Origin: an uncultured Colwellia sp.
GTDB lineage: Bacteria > Pseudomonadota > Gammaproteobacteria > Enterobacterales > Alteromonadaceae
Direction: 5' to 3'
Length of the DNA stretch: 45,769 nt
Assembly (NCBI GenBank): GCA_913058395.1
Contig: CAJXQI010000028.1
Location: forward strand, 1 to 45,769
Each line of letters starts with the position of its first letter. Position 1 is the first letter of the stretch. Position numbers and translations under genes: made by a program. The notes under the pieces were generated by a model, which did not search any database, was not told where the DNA came from, and saw only the letters and a program-made list of their open reading frames with translations. Below are positions 1 to 10,508 of the stretch, piece by piece.

Positions 1-16
1 TCACGAGAACGTAGAT

Positions 17-42
17 AAAAAGGATGCTTCGGCATCCTTTTT
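17..42 (+). terminator. Rho-independent terminator (UUCG loop)
   Basis: Stem AAAAAGGATGC (17-27), loop TTCG (28-31), stem GCATCCTTTTT (32-42), followed by further T. It reads as a plus-strand terminator for a gene to the left of the window. The same hairpin, inverted, follows the EF-G gene at 2509-2534. Confidence 0.85.
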
Positions 43-130
43 TGTGTTTGAAATTTAGCAGTAATATTTATGTTGGGCATGCACTATCAGCTGCATACTA
101 AAATATTAAATGTGCAAGCTTCCAATTTTA

Positions 131-144
131 GTTCTCACGAGAAC
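131..144. repeat. Palindrome GTTCTC-AC-GAGAAC
   Basis: A 6 bp inverted repeat with a 2 bp spacer. The first ten bases of the window (TCACGAGAAC) repeat its right part, so a second copy probably straddles the left window edge, about 130 bp away. Dyads of this size are typical of operators or short repeat elements. Its function is unknown. Confidence 0.5.
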
Positions 145-278
145 ATAGGGTAAGAAGGCACATTGGTATTTGTTTTATCTCTAAGCCTTACTAAGAGCCA
201 AAGTAATTGCGATAACTCGATATAGATGTAATTAAAGGGCTAGCAGTAGTGTCGGGATGTAGTCGTTATGGGAGAGAG

Positions 279-341
279 TTTATCATCTCAAGCAGCATTG
301 ATTATGTTGCGAGTATGCTACTTGAGGTGATAAATTTTTTT
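279..341 (+). terminator. Long imperfect hairpin followed by T-run
   Basis: Arms at 279-296 and 317-334 pair over 18 positions with one C.A mismatch and one T.G wobble, around a 20-base loop. The right arm runs into seven T. The polarity fits a plus-strand transcript, whereas the adjacent MCP gene is on the minus strand and would need the T-run on the other side. It may end an unknown plus-strand RNA, or act as a 3' stabilising structure for the MCP message. Confidence 0.45.
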
Positions 342-347
342 GATGTA

Positions 348-2351
348 TTAAACGTTAAATTGGTTTACAACGTTAGATAACGAATTCGATTGTTCTGAAA
401 GGCTAGCTAAACTTGTTCTCATTGCTGCTGATGCTTCTACCGTATTATCGGTTAGTGCTCTTACATTTTCGATATTCTTGGATACTTCATCCGCAACACT
501 TGCTTGTTGATCAACGGCATGAGCGATTTCAAATGTTTGGCTTTGAAACTGGCCAATAACATCGGCAATGTCAGTCAATACTTGTTGCACTTGCTGTGTT
601 AGCTGCACGCTATTTTCAGCCTCATGACAGCTTGATTCCATCACGCTTACCGCACTAACCGCTGTCGTTTGAAGCTCTTCAATTATCCGTTCTATATTTG
701 CGGTTGATTCTTGTGTACGTGATGCTAATGTGCGAACTTCATCTGCTACTACAGCAAAGCCTCGCCCTTGTTCTCCTGCTCTAGCTGCCTCTATTGCAGC
801 GTTTAACGCGAGTAAATTTGTTTGTTCAGCGATACTGCGTATTACCGTCACAACATCGCCAATACTCTGTGTGCCCGTTTTTAGCTTATCAACGACTTGT
901 GAAGCATTATCGACGTTATTAGAAAGTTGCTGCATGCCAGCTGTTGCTTGATTTACTACTTCTGATCCAAAGGTTACTTTATCTTCCGCGTGCGAAACTA
1001 ACTCTTTCGATTGGTTAGTATTATTCGATATTTCGCTGCTTGTGTGCGCCAGTTGCGTTGCTGCGGTGGCCACGAGGTCAATCTCACGTTTTTGCGCTTC
1101 AACAATATCTGTAGTTTCTTTACTAATGTTTTCCGCAGCTTCGCTTGAAGCAGTTACATCTTGGGTGATAACAACAGTTTGCTTAACCAATTGCTGGATT
1201 GAGTCAATAAAGGTATTAAATTCATTGACCAATTGACCTATTTCATCGTCTTTTAATGGCGCTATTCTTTGTGTTAAATCACCGTCACCATCCGCTATAT
1301 CTTTCATAGCATCTTGTAAGCGTGTGATACGTTTAACAAAGGGAAGAATAGTCAACCAAACCACGATAGCGATCATGATAATAATAGCAATAACTGTGAT
1401 GCTAGATGACCAAAATGCAGCTTCGACCGGTTCTGCTATTAGTTGCGCAGGCACAAGGAAACCCAGCTTCCAATTCATTACTGGGTAGTCACTTTTAACC
1501 TCGTTAAAAATTACTTGATACTTTGTGCCTTGCCAAATGACTTCTGCGAGTCCATTGGAGTTTTGAGCGAGCGTCGCTTGTAATTTGCCAAAGCCACTGC
1601 TGTTAGAGAAATGTTGGCTAATATTATCCATTTGGCTCCCAGGTTTAAAGTCCTCATTAAAGCCTGGGAAGAATACTAGTTTTCCCGTATCTGTAACGAG
1701 AAAAGCTTCACCTTCACCTTTATACTTAATGGTAGAAAGTAGGTCTTGACCAATAGTTGTGATCAAAATATCCATACCACCAATACCAAGTAGTTTTCCA
1801 TTGGGCAGATAATAAGGCGATGTTATGGTGGCAGATACTGAGCCGTCATTATTATCGACAGCAGGGTCGGTGACGTACATTTTCCCTTGATTTAAACCAT
1901 TACTCCACCATGGGCGCTGATTGGTGAAATACTGTGCGTCATCGTAGCGACCATTCAAGTCGAAATACTCATGAGTGTTTTCACTACCAAAAAAAACACT
2001 TTTTATTGCCGAGTCTTTTTCAGAGAAGTATTTAAAGTAACGGGTCACGTCTTGATATGATTTATTTCCGCTAATATCAGTTAATCGTTGATCGTATGAT
2101 TCAAACCAGTCAATAACGAGTGGGTTAGAAAACACACTATGATTGATTTGGCCTTTGGCAATAAAGAAGTCTTTTACCTTTGTTGACTGTAAAGTGACAA
2201 TATTCTCTATATCAGAAATAAGTTGAGTGCGAGTATTTTCACTGACATTAGATAAGACAAAAAATGACGTGATAATAAGTAGAATTGCTACTGCGCTTGA
2301 TATGGTAATAACCAATTGGCGCATAATAGAACGGCTTATAAAATTAAACAT
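348..2351 (-). CDS. Methyl-accepting chemotaxis protein, dCache sensor
   Basis: A transmembrane chemoreceptor that would relay a periplasmic ligand signal to the CheW-CheA array. Seen: a short cytoplasmic start, TM1 at about residues 12-34, a large periplasmic double-Cache region at about 35-310, TM2 at about 317-338, HAMP (337-392) and a long cytoplasmic coiled coil. The hairpin tip carries the hallmark [20 protein letters not shown]. The Cache domain has Y141, R146, W148, D166 and D194 spaced as in the amino-acid-binding dCache_1AA motif, but W149 and A164 stand where two ligand-contacting tyrosines are expected. The ligand is therefore unknown, though an amino acid or amine is plausible. 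No C-terminal CheR-docking pentapeptide is present (the end is NQFNV). It is a solo gene with no che genes nearby. The ATG start is preceded by a weak ribosome site. Confidence 0.95.
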   Translation of the reverse strand: MFNFISRSIMRQLVITISSAVAILLIITSFFVLSNVSENTRTQLISDIENIVTLQSTKVKDFFIAKGQINHSVFSNPLVIDWFESYDQRLTDISGNKSYQDVTRYFKYFSEKDSAIKSVFFGSENTHEYFDLNGRYDDAQYFTNQRPWWSNGLNQGKMYVTDPAVDNNDGSVSATITSPYYLPNGKLLGIGGMDILITTIGQDLLSTIKYKGEGEAFLVTDTGKLVFFPGFNEDFKPGSQMDNISQHFSNSSGFGKLQATLAQNSNGLAEVIWQGTKYQVIFNEVKSDYPVMNWKLGFLVPAQLIAEPVEAAFWSSSITVIAIIIMIAIVVWLTILPFVKRITRLQDAMKDIADGDGDLTQRIAPLKDDEIGQLVNEFNTFIDSIQQLVKQTVVITQDVTASSEAAENISKETTDIVEAQKREIDLVATAATQLAHTSSEISNNTNQSKELVSHAEDKVTFGSEVVNQATAGMQQLSNNVDNASQVVDKLKTGTQSIGDVVTVIRSIAEQTNLLALNAAIEAARAGEQGRGFAVVADEVRTLASRTQESTANIERIIEELQTTAVSAVSVMESSCHEAENSVQLTQQVQQVLTDIADVIGQFQSQTFEIAHAVDQQASVADEVSKNIENVRALTDNTVEASAAMRTSLASLSEQSNSLSNVVNQFNV

Positions 2352-2508
2352 CTTAACGGCTACCTGCTAAATTATTTTTATTATTAAAGGTATAAAGTGC
2401 AAAGGTTAGTCATTAATTAAAAACATAAGCACCCAATTAAAACCATATCACGGGCATTAAGTAATGGCTATATTTTGTCCATTGGTTGCTATTATGTTTT
2501 AGGCAATA

Positions 2509-2534
2509 AAAAAGGATGCCGAAGCATCCTTTTT
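2509..2534 (-). terminator. Terminator of the EF-G gene
   Basis: Read on the minus strand: stem AAAAAGGATGC, loop TTCG, stem GCATCCTTTTT, 23 bp after the EF-G stop codon. It is an exact inverted copy of the hairpin at 17-42. Flanking A and T runs on both sides could let it work in both directions. Confidence 0.85.
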
Positions 2535-2557
2535 AAAAACATTAAAAAGTAGTTAGA

Positions 2558-4663
2558 TTACTTTTTAGCTTTAGCTTTTGCTGCTGCTAATTCTTTTACT
2601 TCAGCGATAACGGCTTCTGCTACGTTATTTGGACATGGAGAGTAGTGGCTAAATTCCATTGAGAATTGACCACGACCTGATGTCATTGTACGTAACGATC
2701 CGATGTAACCGAACATTTCAGAAAGAGGTACGTCAGCTTTAATACGAACACCAGAAACACCAGCGTCTTGACCGCCGATCATGCCACGACGACGGTTTAA
2801 ATCACCAATAACATCACCAACGTGATCATCAGGCGTAAACACATCAACTTTCATGATAGGTTCGATTAACTGAGCACCAGCTTTTGGAATTGACTGACGG
2901 AATGCACCACGAGCAGCAAGTTCAAAGGCAACAGCAGATGAATCAACCGCGTGGAAACCACCGTCGTACAATTCAACTTCAACGTCTAATACAGGGAAAC
3001 CAGCAAGAGTACCAGTATCCATCATGCCCTTGAAACCTTTCTCGATAGCCGGGAAGAATTCTTTAGGAACATTACCACCAACAACTTTTGATGAGAATGT
3101 GAAACCTGAGTTTGGCTCACCTGGGCGGATGATGTAATCAATTTTACCAAATTGACCAGAACCACCAGATTGTTTCTTATGTGTGTAGCTATCATCAATT
3201 TCTTGCGTAATAGTTTCACGGTAAGCAACCTGTGGTTTACCAACTGCTAATTCAACACCGTAAGTACGTTTAAGGATATCTACTTTAATATCTAAGTGAA
3301 GCTCACCCATACCAGATAGGATTGTTTCGCCTGAATCTTCATCAGTTTCAACTTTAAACGTAGGATCTTCAGCAACCATTTTACCAATTGCAATACCCAT
3401 TTTCTCAGTTGAACCTTTATCTTTTGGTGTTACTGAAATTGAAATTACAGGCTTAGGGAATACCATCGCTTCTAAAACAATTGGGTCTTTAGGATCACAT
3501 AAAGTATGACCTGTTTGAACGCCACTTTTCATACCTACAATCGCGATGATATCACCGGCTTGTGCTGAAGTTAGTTCGTTACGATCATCGGCTTGCATTT
3601 CACACATACGACCAACACGCTCAGTTTTACCTGTTGCAGCATTAAGAATTGTATCGCCTTTCTTCAATGTACCTGAATAGATACGTACGAAAGTTAATGT
3701 ACCAAAACGGTCATCAGTGATTTTGAATGCTAACGCTTTGAATGTTTCATCAGCAGAAACGATTGCGTGTGCACCAGTAGGTTCACCTTCTTCATCAGTA
3801 AGTGGTTGAGCATCAACTTCTGTTGGTGAAGGTAAGTAATCAACAACAGCGTCAAGAATGTTTTGAACGCCTTTGTTTTTAAAAGCAGAACCACAGTAAG
3901 TAGGGAAAAAGTCCATAGTACGTGTACCTTTACGGATACAACGCTTGATGTCTTCCATTGAAGGCTCAGTACCTTCTTCTAGGTACGCTTCGAAAAGCTC
4001 ATCATCTTGCTCAAGAGCAGTCTCAAGAAGCATTTCGCGGTATTCTTCTACTTTATCAACCATGTCCGCAGGAACATCAGTGATTTCGTAGTTTTCTGGA
4101 AGACCAGTGTCATCCCATACCCAAGCTTTACGGGTAAGAAGGTCAACAACACCAACAAACTCATCTTCAGTACCAATTGGCAACACCATAACAAGTGGGT
4201 TAGCACCTAATACGTCTTTAGTCTGTTTTACCACACGGTAAAAATCAGCACCTAAACGGTCTAATTTGTTTACAAAGATAATACGGGCAACTTCTGAGTC
4301 ATTCGCATAACGCCAGTTAGTTTCTGATTGTGGTTCAACACCACCAGAACCACAGAATACACCAACACCACCATCAAGTACTTTAAGTGAACGGTAAACT
4401 TCAACAGTGAAATCAACGTGACCAGGAGTGTCGATTACGTTAAAACGGTGATCGTTCCAAAAACAGCTTACCGCAGCAGACTGGATAGTAATACCGCGCT
4501 CAGCTTCTTGTTCCATGAAGTCAGTCGTAGACTCACCATCATGTACTTCACCTGTTTTATGGATCTGACCGGTTAATTTAAGGATACGTTCAGTTGTTGT
4601 GGTTTTACCAGCATCAACGTGAGCGAAGATACCAATGTTTCTGTATTTGGATAAATCTGCCAT
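2558..4663 (-). CDS. fusA: Elongation factor G, EF-G 2-type paralogue
   Basis: A translational GTPase that drives tRNA-mRNA translocation and, with RRF, ribosome recycling. Domain I has G1 AHVDAGKT (14-21), G3 DTPGH (78-82) and G4 NKLD (132-135), followed by domains II-V; 701 residues is normal length. The segment after G3 reads [18 protein letters not shown], where the classic str-operon EF-G has CAVGGVQPQSETVWRQAN. This matches the second EF-G of Vibrio, Shewanella and Colwellia (often called fusA2 or fusB). The str-operon neighbours rpsL, rpsG and tuf are absent and the gene points away from the S10 operon. A canonical fusA probably exists elsewhere in the genome. EF-G paralogues may split translocation and recycling duties, but which job this one does cannot be read from the sequence. 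Confidence 0.95.
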   Translation of the reverse strand: MADLSKYRNIGIFAHVDAGKTTTTERILKLTGQIHKTGEVHDGESTTDFMEQEAERGITIQSAAVSCFWNDHRFNVIDTPGHVDFTVEVYRSLKVLDGGVGVFCGSGGVEPQSETNWRYANDSEVARIIFVNKLDRLGADFYRVVKQTKDVLGANPLVMVLPIGTEDEFVGVVDLLTRKAWVWDDTGLPENYEITDVPADMVDKVEEYREMLLETALEQDDELFEAYLEEGTEPSMEDIKRCIRKGTRTMDFFPTYCGSAFKNKGVQNILDAVVDYLPSPTEVDAQPLTDEEGEPTGAHAIVSADETFKALAFKITDDRFGTLTFVRIYSGTLKKGDTILNAATGKTERVGRMCEMQADDRNELTSAQAGDIIAIVGMKSGVQTGHTLCDPKDPIVLEAMVFPKPVISISVTPKDKGSTEKMGIAIGKMVAEDPTFKVETDEDSGETILSGMGELHLDIKVDILKRTYGVELAVGKPQVAYRETITQEIDDSYTHKKQSGGSGQFGKIDYIIRPGEPNSGFTFSSKVVGGNVPKEFFPAIEKGFKGMMDTGTLAGFPVLDVEVELYDGGFHAVDSSAVAFELAARGAFRQSIPKAGAQLIEPIMKVDVFTPDDHVGDVIGDLNRRRGMIGGQDAGVSGVRIKADVPLSEMFGYIGSLRTMTSGRGQFSMEFSHYSPCPNNVAEAVIAEVKELAAAKAKAKK

Positions 4664-4721
4664 TACTTTACTCTATTTAAGTCGCTACTAAAAAAGCGGA
4701 ATTGTTGAAAATTTGCGCGCG

Positions 4722-4727
4722 AGTATA
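4722..4727 (-). promoter_or_regulatory. Likely -10 box of the EF-G promoter
   Basis: TATACT on the minus strand, followed by a GC-rich CGCGCG stretch, about 60 bp before the ATG. No good -35 hexamer is seen at 16-18 bp. The GC-rich stretch beside the start point resembles the discriminator of stringently controlled promoters (inference). Confidence 0.4.
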
Positions 4728-5034
4728 CCATTACTCAACAAGGATCGACATAAAAAATTATTGAAGTTTACAAAATTGATAAAAAAACAAGCGAAAATGT
4801 ATAATATCGACTTAATAAAGGTTGATCGCTCTAAATTATATGAATTTATATATTTGAGTATTCTATTGCTTATATATAGGTAATTATAAATTTCATAAAG
4901 ATGGAATGAGACACTTTAGGTTTAATTATTGATTCCCTGCAACTGAATGGCTGAAAAACTTCCTATTGCTATTAGGCGAAGTACAGCGAAATATAAGCCG
5001 ACTATAGTCTATTTTATCTACGTTAATATAATAG

Positions 5035-5063
5035 TTGAAATTATCGTCTGTCTCTGTATAATA
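5035..5063 (+). promoter_or_regulatory. S10 operon promoter
   Basis: TTGAAA (5035-5040), 17 bp spacer, TATAAT (5058-5063): a near-perfect sigma-70 promoter. Transcription would start near 5070, giving a leader of about 175 bases before rpsJ, close to the 172-base leader of the E. coli S10 operon. Confidence 0.8.
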
Positions 5064-5069
5064 CGCCTC

Positions 5070-5556
<487 letters not shown>

Positions 5557-5569
5557 TAGGAGTTTTAAC

Positions 5570-6208
5570 ATGACTATAGGTCTAGTTGGACGTAAAGTGG
5601 GTATGACTCGCATCTTCTCTGAAGATGGTGTTTCTACTCCTGTTACAGTCCTAGAAGTTGAAGCGAACCGTATTGCTCAGGTTAAAACTGTTGACAATGA
5701 TGGTTATTCAGCGCTTCAAGTTACTACGGGTAGCAAAAAAGCTAATCGTACTAACAAGCCAACAGCCGGACATTTTGCTAAAGCTGGTATCGAAGCAGGT
5801 CGTGGCCTGTGGGAATTCCGCTTAAATGCAAATGAAGGCGAAGGTCTTGAAGCTGGCAGTGAAATCACTGTTGAGCTATTCAATGACACGAAATTAGTGG
5901 ATGTTACTGGCACCTCAAAAGGTAAAGGTTTCCAAGGTGGTATTAAGCGTTGGAATTTTTCAATGCAAGATGCAACTCATGGTAACTCACTATCTCACCG
6001 TTCAAACGGTTCGATAGGTATGTGTCAAACACCAGGTCGTGTTTTTAAAGGTAAAAAAATGTCTGGTCACATGGGTGCTGCGAAAGTTACTACGCAAAAC
6101 CTTGAATTGGTTCGTGTCGATGCAGAACGTAACTTGCTCCTTATTAAAGGTGCAGTTCCGGGTGCTATCAACGGCAATGTAATCATCAAGCCAGCTGTTA
6201 AAGCCTAG
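5570..6208 (+). CDS. rplC: 50S ribosomal protein L3
   Basis: Early 50S assembly protein whose loop reaches toward the peptidyl transferase centre. I chose the ATG at 5570 ([16 protein letters not shown], 212 residues). The frame stays open 14 codons upstream into rpsJ, but AGGAG sits 8 bases before 5570 and L3 proteins begin at this point. The GNSLSHR and [12 protein letters not shown] loop is intact, and Q153 corresponds to the glutamine methylated by PrmB in E. coli (Q150). Second gene of the S10 operon. Confidence 0.97.
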   Translation: MTIGLVGRKVGMTRIFSEDGVSTPVTVLEVEANRIAQVKTVDNDGYSALQVTTGSKKANRTNKPTAGHFAKAGIEAGRGLWEFRLNANEGEGLEAGSEITVELFNDTKLVDVTGTSKGKGFQGGIKRWNFSMQDATHGNSLSHRSNGSIGMCQTPGRVFKGKKMSGHMGAAKVTTQNLELVRVDAERNLLLIKGAVPGAINGNVIIKPAVKA

Positions 6209-6224
6209 TCCAAGGAGATTTGTG

Positions 6225-6830
6225 ATGGAATTAGCATTAAAAGACGCTTCAGGCGCTCTTGAAGTTTCTGAAGCAACCTTTGGACTTGAGTTTAATGAAG
6301 CTTTAGTACACCAAGTAGTAGTTGCATACGCAGCTGGTGCTCGTGCAGGTACTCGTGCTCAAAAAACTCGTTCAGAAGTTAGCGGCGGTGGCGCAAAACC
6401 ATGGCGTCAAAAAGGTACTGGCCGTGCACGTGCTGGTACAAGTCGTGGTCCAATCTGGCGTACAGGTGGCGTAACATTCGCTGCTAAGCCACAGGATCAC
6501 AGCCAAAAAGTAAACCGTAAAATGTACCGTGGTGCGATCAAAAGCATCCTTTCTGAGTTAGTTCGTCAAGAACGCTTAGTTGTGGTAGAAAATTTTGCAG
6601 TTGAAACACCAAAAACTAAAGAGTTAGTAGCTAAGCTAAACGGTTTGGAGTTAAAAGACGTATTAATCGTTACTCCAGAAGTTGATGAGAACTTGTTCTT
6701 ATCAGCACGCAACTTGTATAAAGTTGACGTTCGTGACGTAGACGGTATTGACCCAGTTAGCTTGGTTGGTTTCGAAAAAGTTTTGATGACTGCATCTGCA
6801 GTTAAACAACTTGAGGAGATGTTAGGATGA
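6225..6830 (+). CDS. rplD: 50S ribosomal protein L4
   Basis: Assembly protein lining the exit tunnel. In E. coli it is also the repressor of its own S10 operon and an RNase E inhibitor. Start ATG at 6225 ([10 protein letters not shown]), 7 bases after AGGAG; a GTG three bases earlier is too close to serve. 201 residues equals E. coli L4. The tunnel loop with [16 protein letters not shown] is present. Its stop overlaps the rplW start as ATGA, so the two are translationally coupled. Confidence 0.97.
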   Translation: MELALKDASGALEVSEATFGLEFNEALVHQVVVAYAAGARAGTRAQKTRSEVSGGGAKPWRQKGTGRARAGTSRGPIWRTGGVTFAAKPQDHSQKVNRKMYRGAIKSILSELVRQERLVVVENFAVETPKTKELVAKLNGLELKDVLIVTPEVDENLFLSARNLYKVDVRDVDGIDPVSLVGFEKVLMTASAVKQLEEMLG

Positions 6831-7129
6831 TAAACGACGAACGTTTACTGAAAGTGCTTTTAGCACCAAACATTTCTGAGAAAAGCACGATGGCTGCTGA
6901 AGCAAACAACACTGTTGTTTTCAAAGTTGCTACTACTGCTACTAAAGCTGAAATCAAAGCTGCTGTTGAGAAACTTTTCGAAGTTTCAGTTGATGGTGTT
7001 CGCACATTAAATGTTAAAGGTAAAGTGAAACGTACTGGTGCTCGTTTTGGTCGCAGAAGCGATTGGAAAAAAGCATACGTTACTCTTGCTGAAGGCAGCG
7101 ACATCGACTTCGTCGGCGCGGAATCATAG
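6827..7129 (+). CDS. rplW: 50S ribosomal protein L23
   Basis: Sits at the tunnel exit, where trigger factor and SRP dock. 100 residues, equal to E. coli. The start [20 protein letters not shown] is typical, and the basic loop [12 protein letters not shown] near the C-terminus is conserved. It overlaps rplD by 4 bases (ATGA) and is followed by rplB after 12 bases. Confidence 0.97.
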   Translation: MINDERLLKVLLAPNISEKSTMAAEANNTVVFKVATTATKAEIKAAVEKLFEVSVDGVRTLNVKGKVKRTGARFGRRSDWKKAYVTLAEGSDIDFVGAES

Positions 7130-7141
7130 GAGTTTACGAAA

Positions 7142-7966
7142 ATGGCTATAGTTAAATGTAAACCTACTTCTCCGGGTCGTCGCCACGTTGTTAAAGTGGT
7201 AAACGCGGAGTTGCATAAAGGTAAGCCTTACGCACCATTATTAGACACTAAGTCTAAGTCTGGTGGTCGTAACAATACTGGTCGCATTACAGTTCGTCAC
7301 GTTGGTGGTGGTCACAAGCAACACTACCGCATGGTCGACTTTAAGCGAAATAAAGATGGTATCCCTGCAAAAGTTGAGCGTTTGGAATATGATCCAAACC
7401 GTAGTGCAAATATTGCACTAGTACTTTACGCAGATGGTGAACGTCGTTACATCTTAGCCCCTAAAGGCTTAAAAGCTGGAGATTCAATCCAGTCTGGTGT
7501 AGATGCTCCTATCAAAGCGGGTAACACTTTACCACTTCGCAACACGCCATTAGGTAGTGTTGTACACGCAATCGAACTTAAGCCAGGTAAAGGTGCTCAA
7601 ATCGCACGTGCTGCTGGTACTTACGCTCAGTTAGTTGCGAAAGACGGTGCTTATGTCACTTTACGTCTTCGCAGCGGCGAAATGCGCAAAATTGAGTCAG
7701 ATTGTCGTGCTACTTTAGGTGAAATCGGCAACGCTGAACACATGCTTCGCTCTTTGGGTAAAGCTGGTGCTTCACGCTGGCGCGGTGTTCGCCCAACTGT
7801 TCGTGGTGTTGCCATGAACCCAGTTGATCACCCACACGGTGGTGGTGAAGGTAAAACATCAGGCGGTCGTCATCCGGTATCACCTTGGGGTGTACCAACT
7901 AAGGGTTACAAGACTCGTTCTAACAAGCGTACCGATAAATTTATCGTACGTCGTCGTACTAAATAG
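7142..7966 (+). CDS. rplB: 50S ribosomal protein L2
   Basis: A core 23S-binding protein needed for subunit joining and peptidyl transferase activity. 274 residues (E. coli 273). The C-terminal [15 protein letters not shown] segment holds the conserved histidine long linked to peptidyl transferase function. Start [18 protein letters not shown] is preceded by TAGGAG at about 9 bases. Confidence 0.98.
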   Translation: MAIVKCKPTSPGRRHVVKVVNAELHKGKPYAPLLDTKSKSGGRNNTGRITVRHVGGGHKQHYRMVDFKRNKDGIPAKVERLEYDPNRSANIALVLYADGERRYILAPKGLKAGDSIQSGVDAPIKAGNTLPLRNTPLGSVVHAIELKPGKGAQIARAAGTYAQLVAKDGAYVTLRLRSGEMRKIESDCRATLGEIGNAEHMLRSLGKAGASRWRGVRPTVRGVAMNPVDHPHGGGEGKTSGGRHPVSPWGVPTKGYKTRSNKRTDKFIVRRRTK

Positions 7967-7991
7967 TACTCATAATTAAAGAGGAATCACC

Positions 7992-8267
7992 ATGCCACGT
8001 TCTCTCAAGAAAGGTCCATTTATAGACCTACACTTGTTGACGAAGGTAGAGACAGCGGTGGAAAGCGGGAATAAAAAGCCAATTAAAACTTGGTCCCGTC
8101 GTTCAATGATCATCCCTACGATGATCGGATTGACCATCGCCGTCCATAATGGCCGTCAACACGTACCTGTATTTGTAACTGATGAAATGATCGGTCACAA
8201 ATTAGGTGAATTTGCACCAACTCGTACTTACCGTGGCCATGTCGCGGATAAGAAAGCGAAGAGATAG
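7992..8267 (+). CDS. rpsS: 30S ribosomal protein S19
   Basis: 30S head protein that forms an intersubunit bridge and pairs with S13. 91 residues. It has the family core [16 protein letters not shown] and [20 protein letters not shown] precedes the ATG at normal distance. Lies between rplB and rplV in standard S10-operon order. Confidence 0.97.
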   Translation: MPRSLKKGPFIDLHLLTKVETAVESGNKKPIKTWSRRSMIIPTMIGLTIAVHNGRQHVPVFVTDEMIGHKLGEFAPTRTYRGHVADKKAKR

Positions 8268-8278
8268 GGAAAATTATA

Positions 8279-8611
8279 ATGGAAGCTAAAGCTATACATA
8301 AATTTGCCCGCGGTTCTGCTCAAAAAGCACGTTTAGTTGTGGATCAAATCCGCGGCTTACATGTTGAGAAAGCACTTGAAATTTTAACTTTCAGCAACAA
8401 ATCTGCTGCTGTTTTAGTTAAAAAAGTACTTGATTCAGCAATTGCTAACGCTGAGCACAACGAAGGTGCAGACATTGATGAACTAATCGTTAAAACTATT
8501 ACAGTTGACGATGGTCCAACAATGAAACGTATCATGCCACGAGCGAAAGGTCGTGCCGATCGCATTATTAAGCGTACAAGCCACATTACAGTGATTGTAT
8601 CTGATAGCTAG
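8279..8611 (+). CDS. rplV: 50S ribosomal protein L22
   Basis: Its long beta-hairpin lines the exit tunnel opposite L4, a site involved in macrolide response and nascent-peptide stalling. 110 residues equal the E. coli length. The tunnel hairpin region ([15 protein letters not shown]) is intact, without the small deletions known from erythromycin-resistant mutants. Preceded by GGGAAAA. Confidence 0.97.
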   Translation: MEAKAIHKFARGSAQKARLVVDQIRGLHVEKALEILTFSNKSAAVLVKKVLDSAIANAEHNEGADIDELIVKTITVDDGPTMKRIMPRAKGRADRIIKRTSHITVIVSDS

Positions 8612-8622
8612 GAGATATTAGT

Positions 8623-9318
8623 ATGGGTCAAAAAGTACATCCAAACGGTATACGTCTAGGTATCACGAAACCTTTCGCGTCTACATGGTTTGCAAGCACT
8701 AAAGATTTTGCAGATAATTTACACGGTGACCATTTGGTTCGTGAATATTTAACTGAAAAACTTAAGCGTGCTTCATTATCGAAAATCGTAATCGAACGTC
8801 CGGCTAAATCTATCCGCGTTACAATTCACACGGCTCGTCCAGGTGTTGTAATCGGCAAGAAAGGCGAAGACGTAGAAAAGTTACGTTTAGCAGTTTCTAA
8901 AATTGCTGGTGTTCCTGCTCAAATCAACATTGCTGAAGTACGTAAGCCAGAAATGGATTCGCAGCTTGTTGCAGACAGCATCGCTAGTCAATTAGAACGT
9001 CGTGTAATGTTCCGTCGTGCGATGAAACGTGCAGTACAAAATGCCATGCGTTTAGGCGCTAAAGGTATTAAAGTACAAGTTAGTGGTCGTTTAGGCGGTG
9101 CAGATATTGCACGTGCTGAATGGTACCGTGAAGGTCGTGTTCCATTACACACTTTACGTGCTGACATCGATTACTCGATTGCGCGTGCTGATACCACTTA
9201 CGGTGTTATCGGTATCAAAGTATGGATCTTTAAAGGTGAAGTAATTGGCAAAATGCCATTACAAGTAGAGCAACCAGCTGCTAAGCCTAAAAGAAAAACT
9301 AACCGCAAACCTAAGTAG
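8623..9318 (+). CDS. rpsC: 30S ribosomal protein S3
   Basis: mRNA entry-channel protein with helicase-like activity together with S4 and S5. 231 residues. The KH domain motif VVIGKKGED is present at about residues 66-74, and a lysine/arginine-rich tail ([11 protein letters not shown]) ends the protein. Start [14 protein letters not shown] is invariant in the family, with AGGAG upstream. rplP follows after 10 bases. Confidence 0.98.
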   Translation: MGQKVHPNGIRLGITKPFASTWFASTKDFADNLHGDHLVREYLTEKLKRASLSKIVIERPAKSIRVTIHTARPGVVIGKKGEDVEKLRLAVSKIAGVPAQINIAEVRKPEMDSQLVADSIASQLERRVMFRRAMKRAVQNAMRLGAKGIKVQVSGRLGGADIARAEWYREGRVPLHTLRADIDYSIARADTTYGVIGIKVWIFKGEVIGKMPLQVEQPAAKPKRKTNRKPK

Positions 9319-9328
9319 GAGCTAAGTA

Positions 9329-9742
9329 ATGTTACAACCAAAACGTACTAAATTCCGTAAGCAATTTAAACTGCGTAACCGCGGTCTTGCACATGTAGGT
9401 AGCTCAGTTAGCTTCGGTACTTTCGGGTTAAAATCAATGGAACGTGGTCGTATGACTGCGCGTCAAATTGAAGCGGCTCGTCGAGCAATGACTCGTCACG
9501 TGAAGCGTCAAGGTAAAATCTGGATACGTGTATTCCCTGATAAGCCAATTACTAAAAAACCTCTTGAGGTTCGTATGGGTAAAGGTAAAGGTTCAGTGGA
9601 ATATTGGGTATGTCAAATTCTTCCTGGTCGTGTTCTTTATGAAATGGAAGGTGTTCCGGAAGAGATTGCTCGTGAAGCATTTGCTTTAGCGGCTGCAAAA
9701 CTTCCGTTTAAAACAACTTTCGTAACTCGGACGGTGATGTAA
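9329..9742 (+). CDS. rplP: 50S ribosomal protein L16
   Basis: Late assembly protein that positions A-site tRNA. 137 residues. The loop with VRMGKGKG is present, and its arginine corresponds to E. coli R81, the residue hydroxylated by YcfD/RoxA. The stop codon shares its last base with the rpmC ATG (TAATG), so the two are coupled. Confidence 0.97.
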   Translation: MLQPKRTKFRKQFKLRNRGLAHVGSSVSFGTFGLKSMERGRMTARQIEAARRAMTRHVKRQGKIWIRVFPDKPITKKPLEVRMGKGKGSVEYWVCQILPGRVLYEMEGVPEEIAREAFALAAAKLPFKTTFVTRTVM

Positions 9743-9933
9743 TGAAAGCTAGCGAATTGAAAGAAAAAAGCATTGAAGAGCTAAACGCTGAATTGCTTGA
9801 ATTGCTACGCGAACAGTTTAACTATCGCATGCAAGCAAGCACTGGCCAATTAGCACAAACTCATTTGCTAAGAACAGTACGTCGCAATATTGCACGTGTT
9901 AAGACTATCATAACTGAAAAGGCAGGTAAGTAA
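9742..9933 (+). CDS. rpmC: 50S ribosomal protein L29
   Basis: Small coiled-coil protein at the tunnel exit next to L23. 63 residues, as in E. coli, with start [20 protein letters not shown]. It overlaps rplP and rpsQ by one base each (TAATG at both ends), so translation of the three is probably coupled. Confidence 0.96.
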   Translation: MKASELKEKSIEELNAELLELLREQFNYRMQASTGQLAQTHLLRTVRRNIARVKTIITEKAGK

Positions 9934-10184
9934 TGAGCGAAGCTAAAATTCGTACACTACAAGGTCGTGTTATCAGTGATAAAATGGATAAGTCTATCAC
10001 TGTATTAATTGAACGACGTGTAAAGCACCCAATCTACGGTAAGTTCATGACGCGTTCAACTAAGTTGAAAGCTCATGATGAAACTAACCAATGTGCAGCT
10101 GGTGATTTAGTATCTATTCGTGAATGTGCACCAATTTCTAAGAGTAAATCTTGGACTTTGGTAAACGTATTAGAAAAAGCTTAA
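9933..10184 (+). CDS. rpsQ: 30S ribosomal protein S17
   Basis: Primary 16S-binding OB-fold protein of the 30S body. 83 residues. [18 protein letters not shown] and the KLKAHDE loop are typical. Last gene of the S10 operon; a strong terminator follows 35 bases after the stop. Confidence 0.97.
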   Translation: MSEAKIRTLQGRVISDKMDKSITVLIERRVKHPIYGKFMTRSTKLKAHDETNQCAAGDLVSIRECAPISKSKSWTLVNVLEKA

Positions 10185-10219
10185 TCGCTGACGCTAATTC
10201 ACAATAAGTACTTTAATTA

Positions 10220-10244
10220 GGCTCTGCTTCGGCAGGGCCTTTTT
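10220..10244 (+). terminator. Terminator of the S10 operon
   Basis: Stem GGCTCTGC (10220-10227), UUCG loop (10228-10231), stem GCAGGGCC (10232-10239) with one G.U pair, then TTTTT. It separates S10 from spc transcription. Confidence 0.88.
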
Positions 10245-10479
10245 ATTTTCTACAATATAATCTTTTTGTATTCTCTTCTATATATACCAACATTGATTTT
10301 TCCTCATAGTAAAAACCGCATTTCTCATTTAAAAAATTTAATCTAAGTTCCGCTATTGATTTACTGATTTTTAACCTTATCTCTATGATTCTACTTATCT
10401 AAGTAGTGCAGGGTGGCAAGTTAAGTTGTCATGTGGGAGCCCAAATGCCTAATAGTGGTTATTTTTTAGCTAAATAAAG

Positions 10480-10508
10480 TATCACTTTTAAAGAACCGGT
10501 GTTATAAT
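10480..10508 (+). promoter_or_regulatory. spc operon promoter
   Basis: A perfect -10 TATAAT (10503-10508) followed by GC-rich TCGCGCCC. The hexamer 17 bp upstream, TATCAC (10480-10485), is a poor -35. The start would be near 10515, leaving a leader of about 97 bases before rplN. The GC-rich discriminator is typical of growth-rate and ppGpp-controlled ribosomal promoters. Confidence 0.6.

Larger units (their letters stand above)
1..347. other. Intergenic region downstream of the MCP gene
   Basis: No convincing coding sequence is seen here. The stretch holds a strong plus-strand terminator at its left end, a perfect 6+6 bp palindrome around 131-144 whose right half recurs at the very start of the window, and a long imperfect hairpin ending in a T-run at 279-341. 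The gene that the left terminator serves lies outside the window to the left. An untranslated RNA between the two plus-strand terminator-like hairpins is possible, but no good promoter is visible. Confidence 0.6.

Noticed and set aside
1-60. Possible 3' end of an rRNA operon (5S) at the left edge
   Set aside because: Only a terminator is visible and no 5S sequence can be recognised, so the upstream gene is left unnamed.
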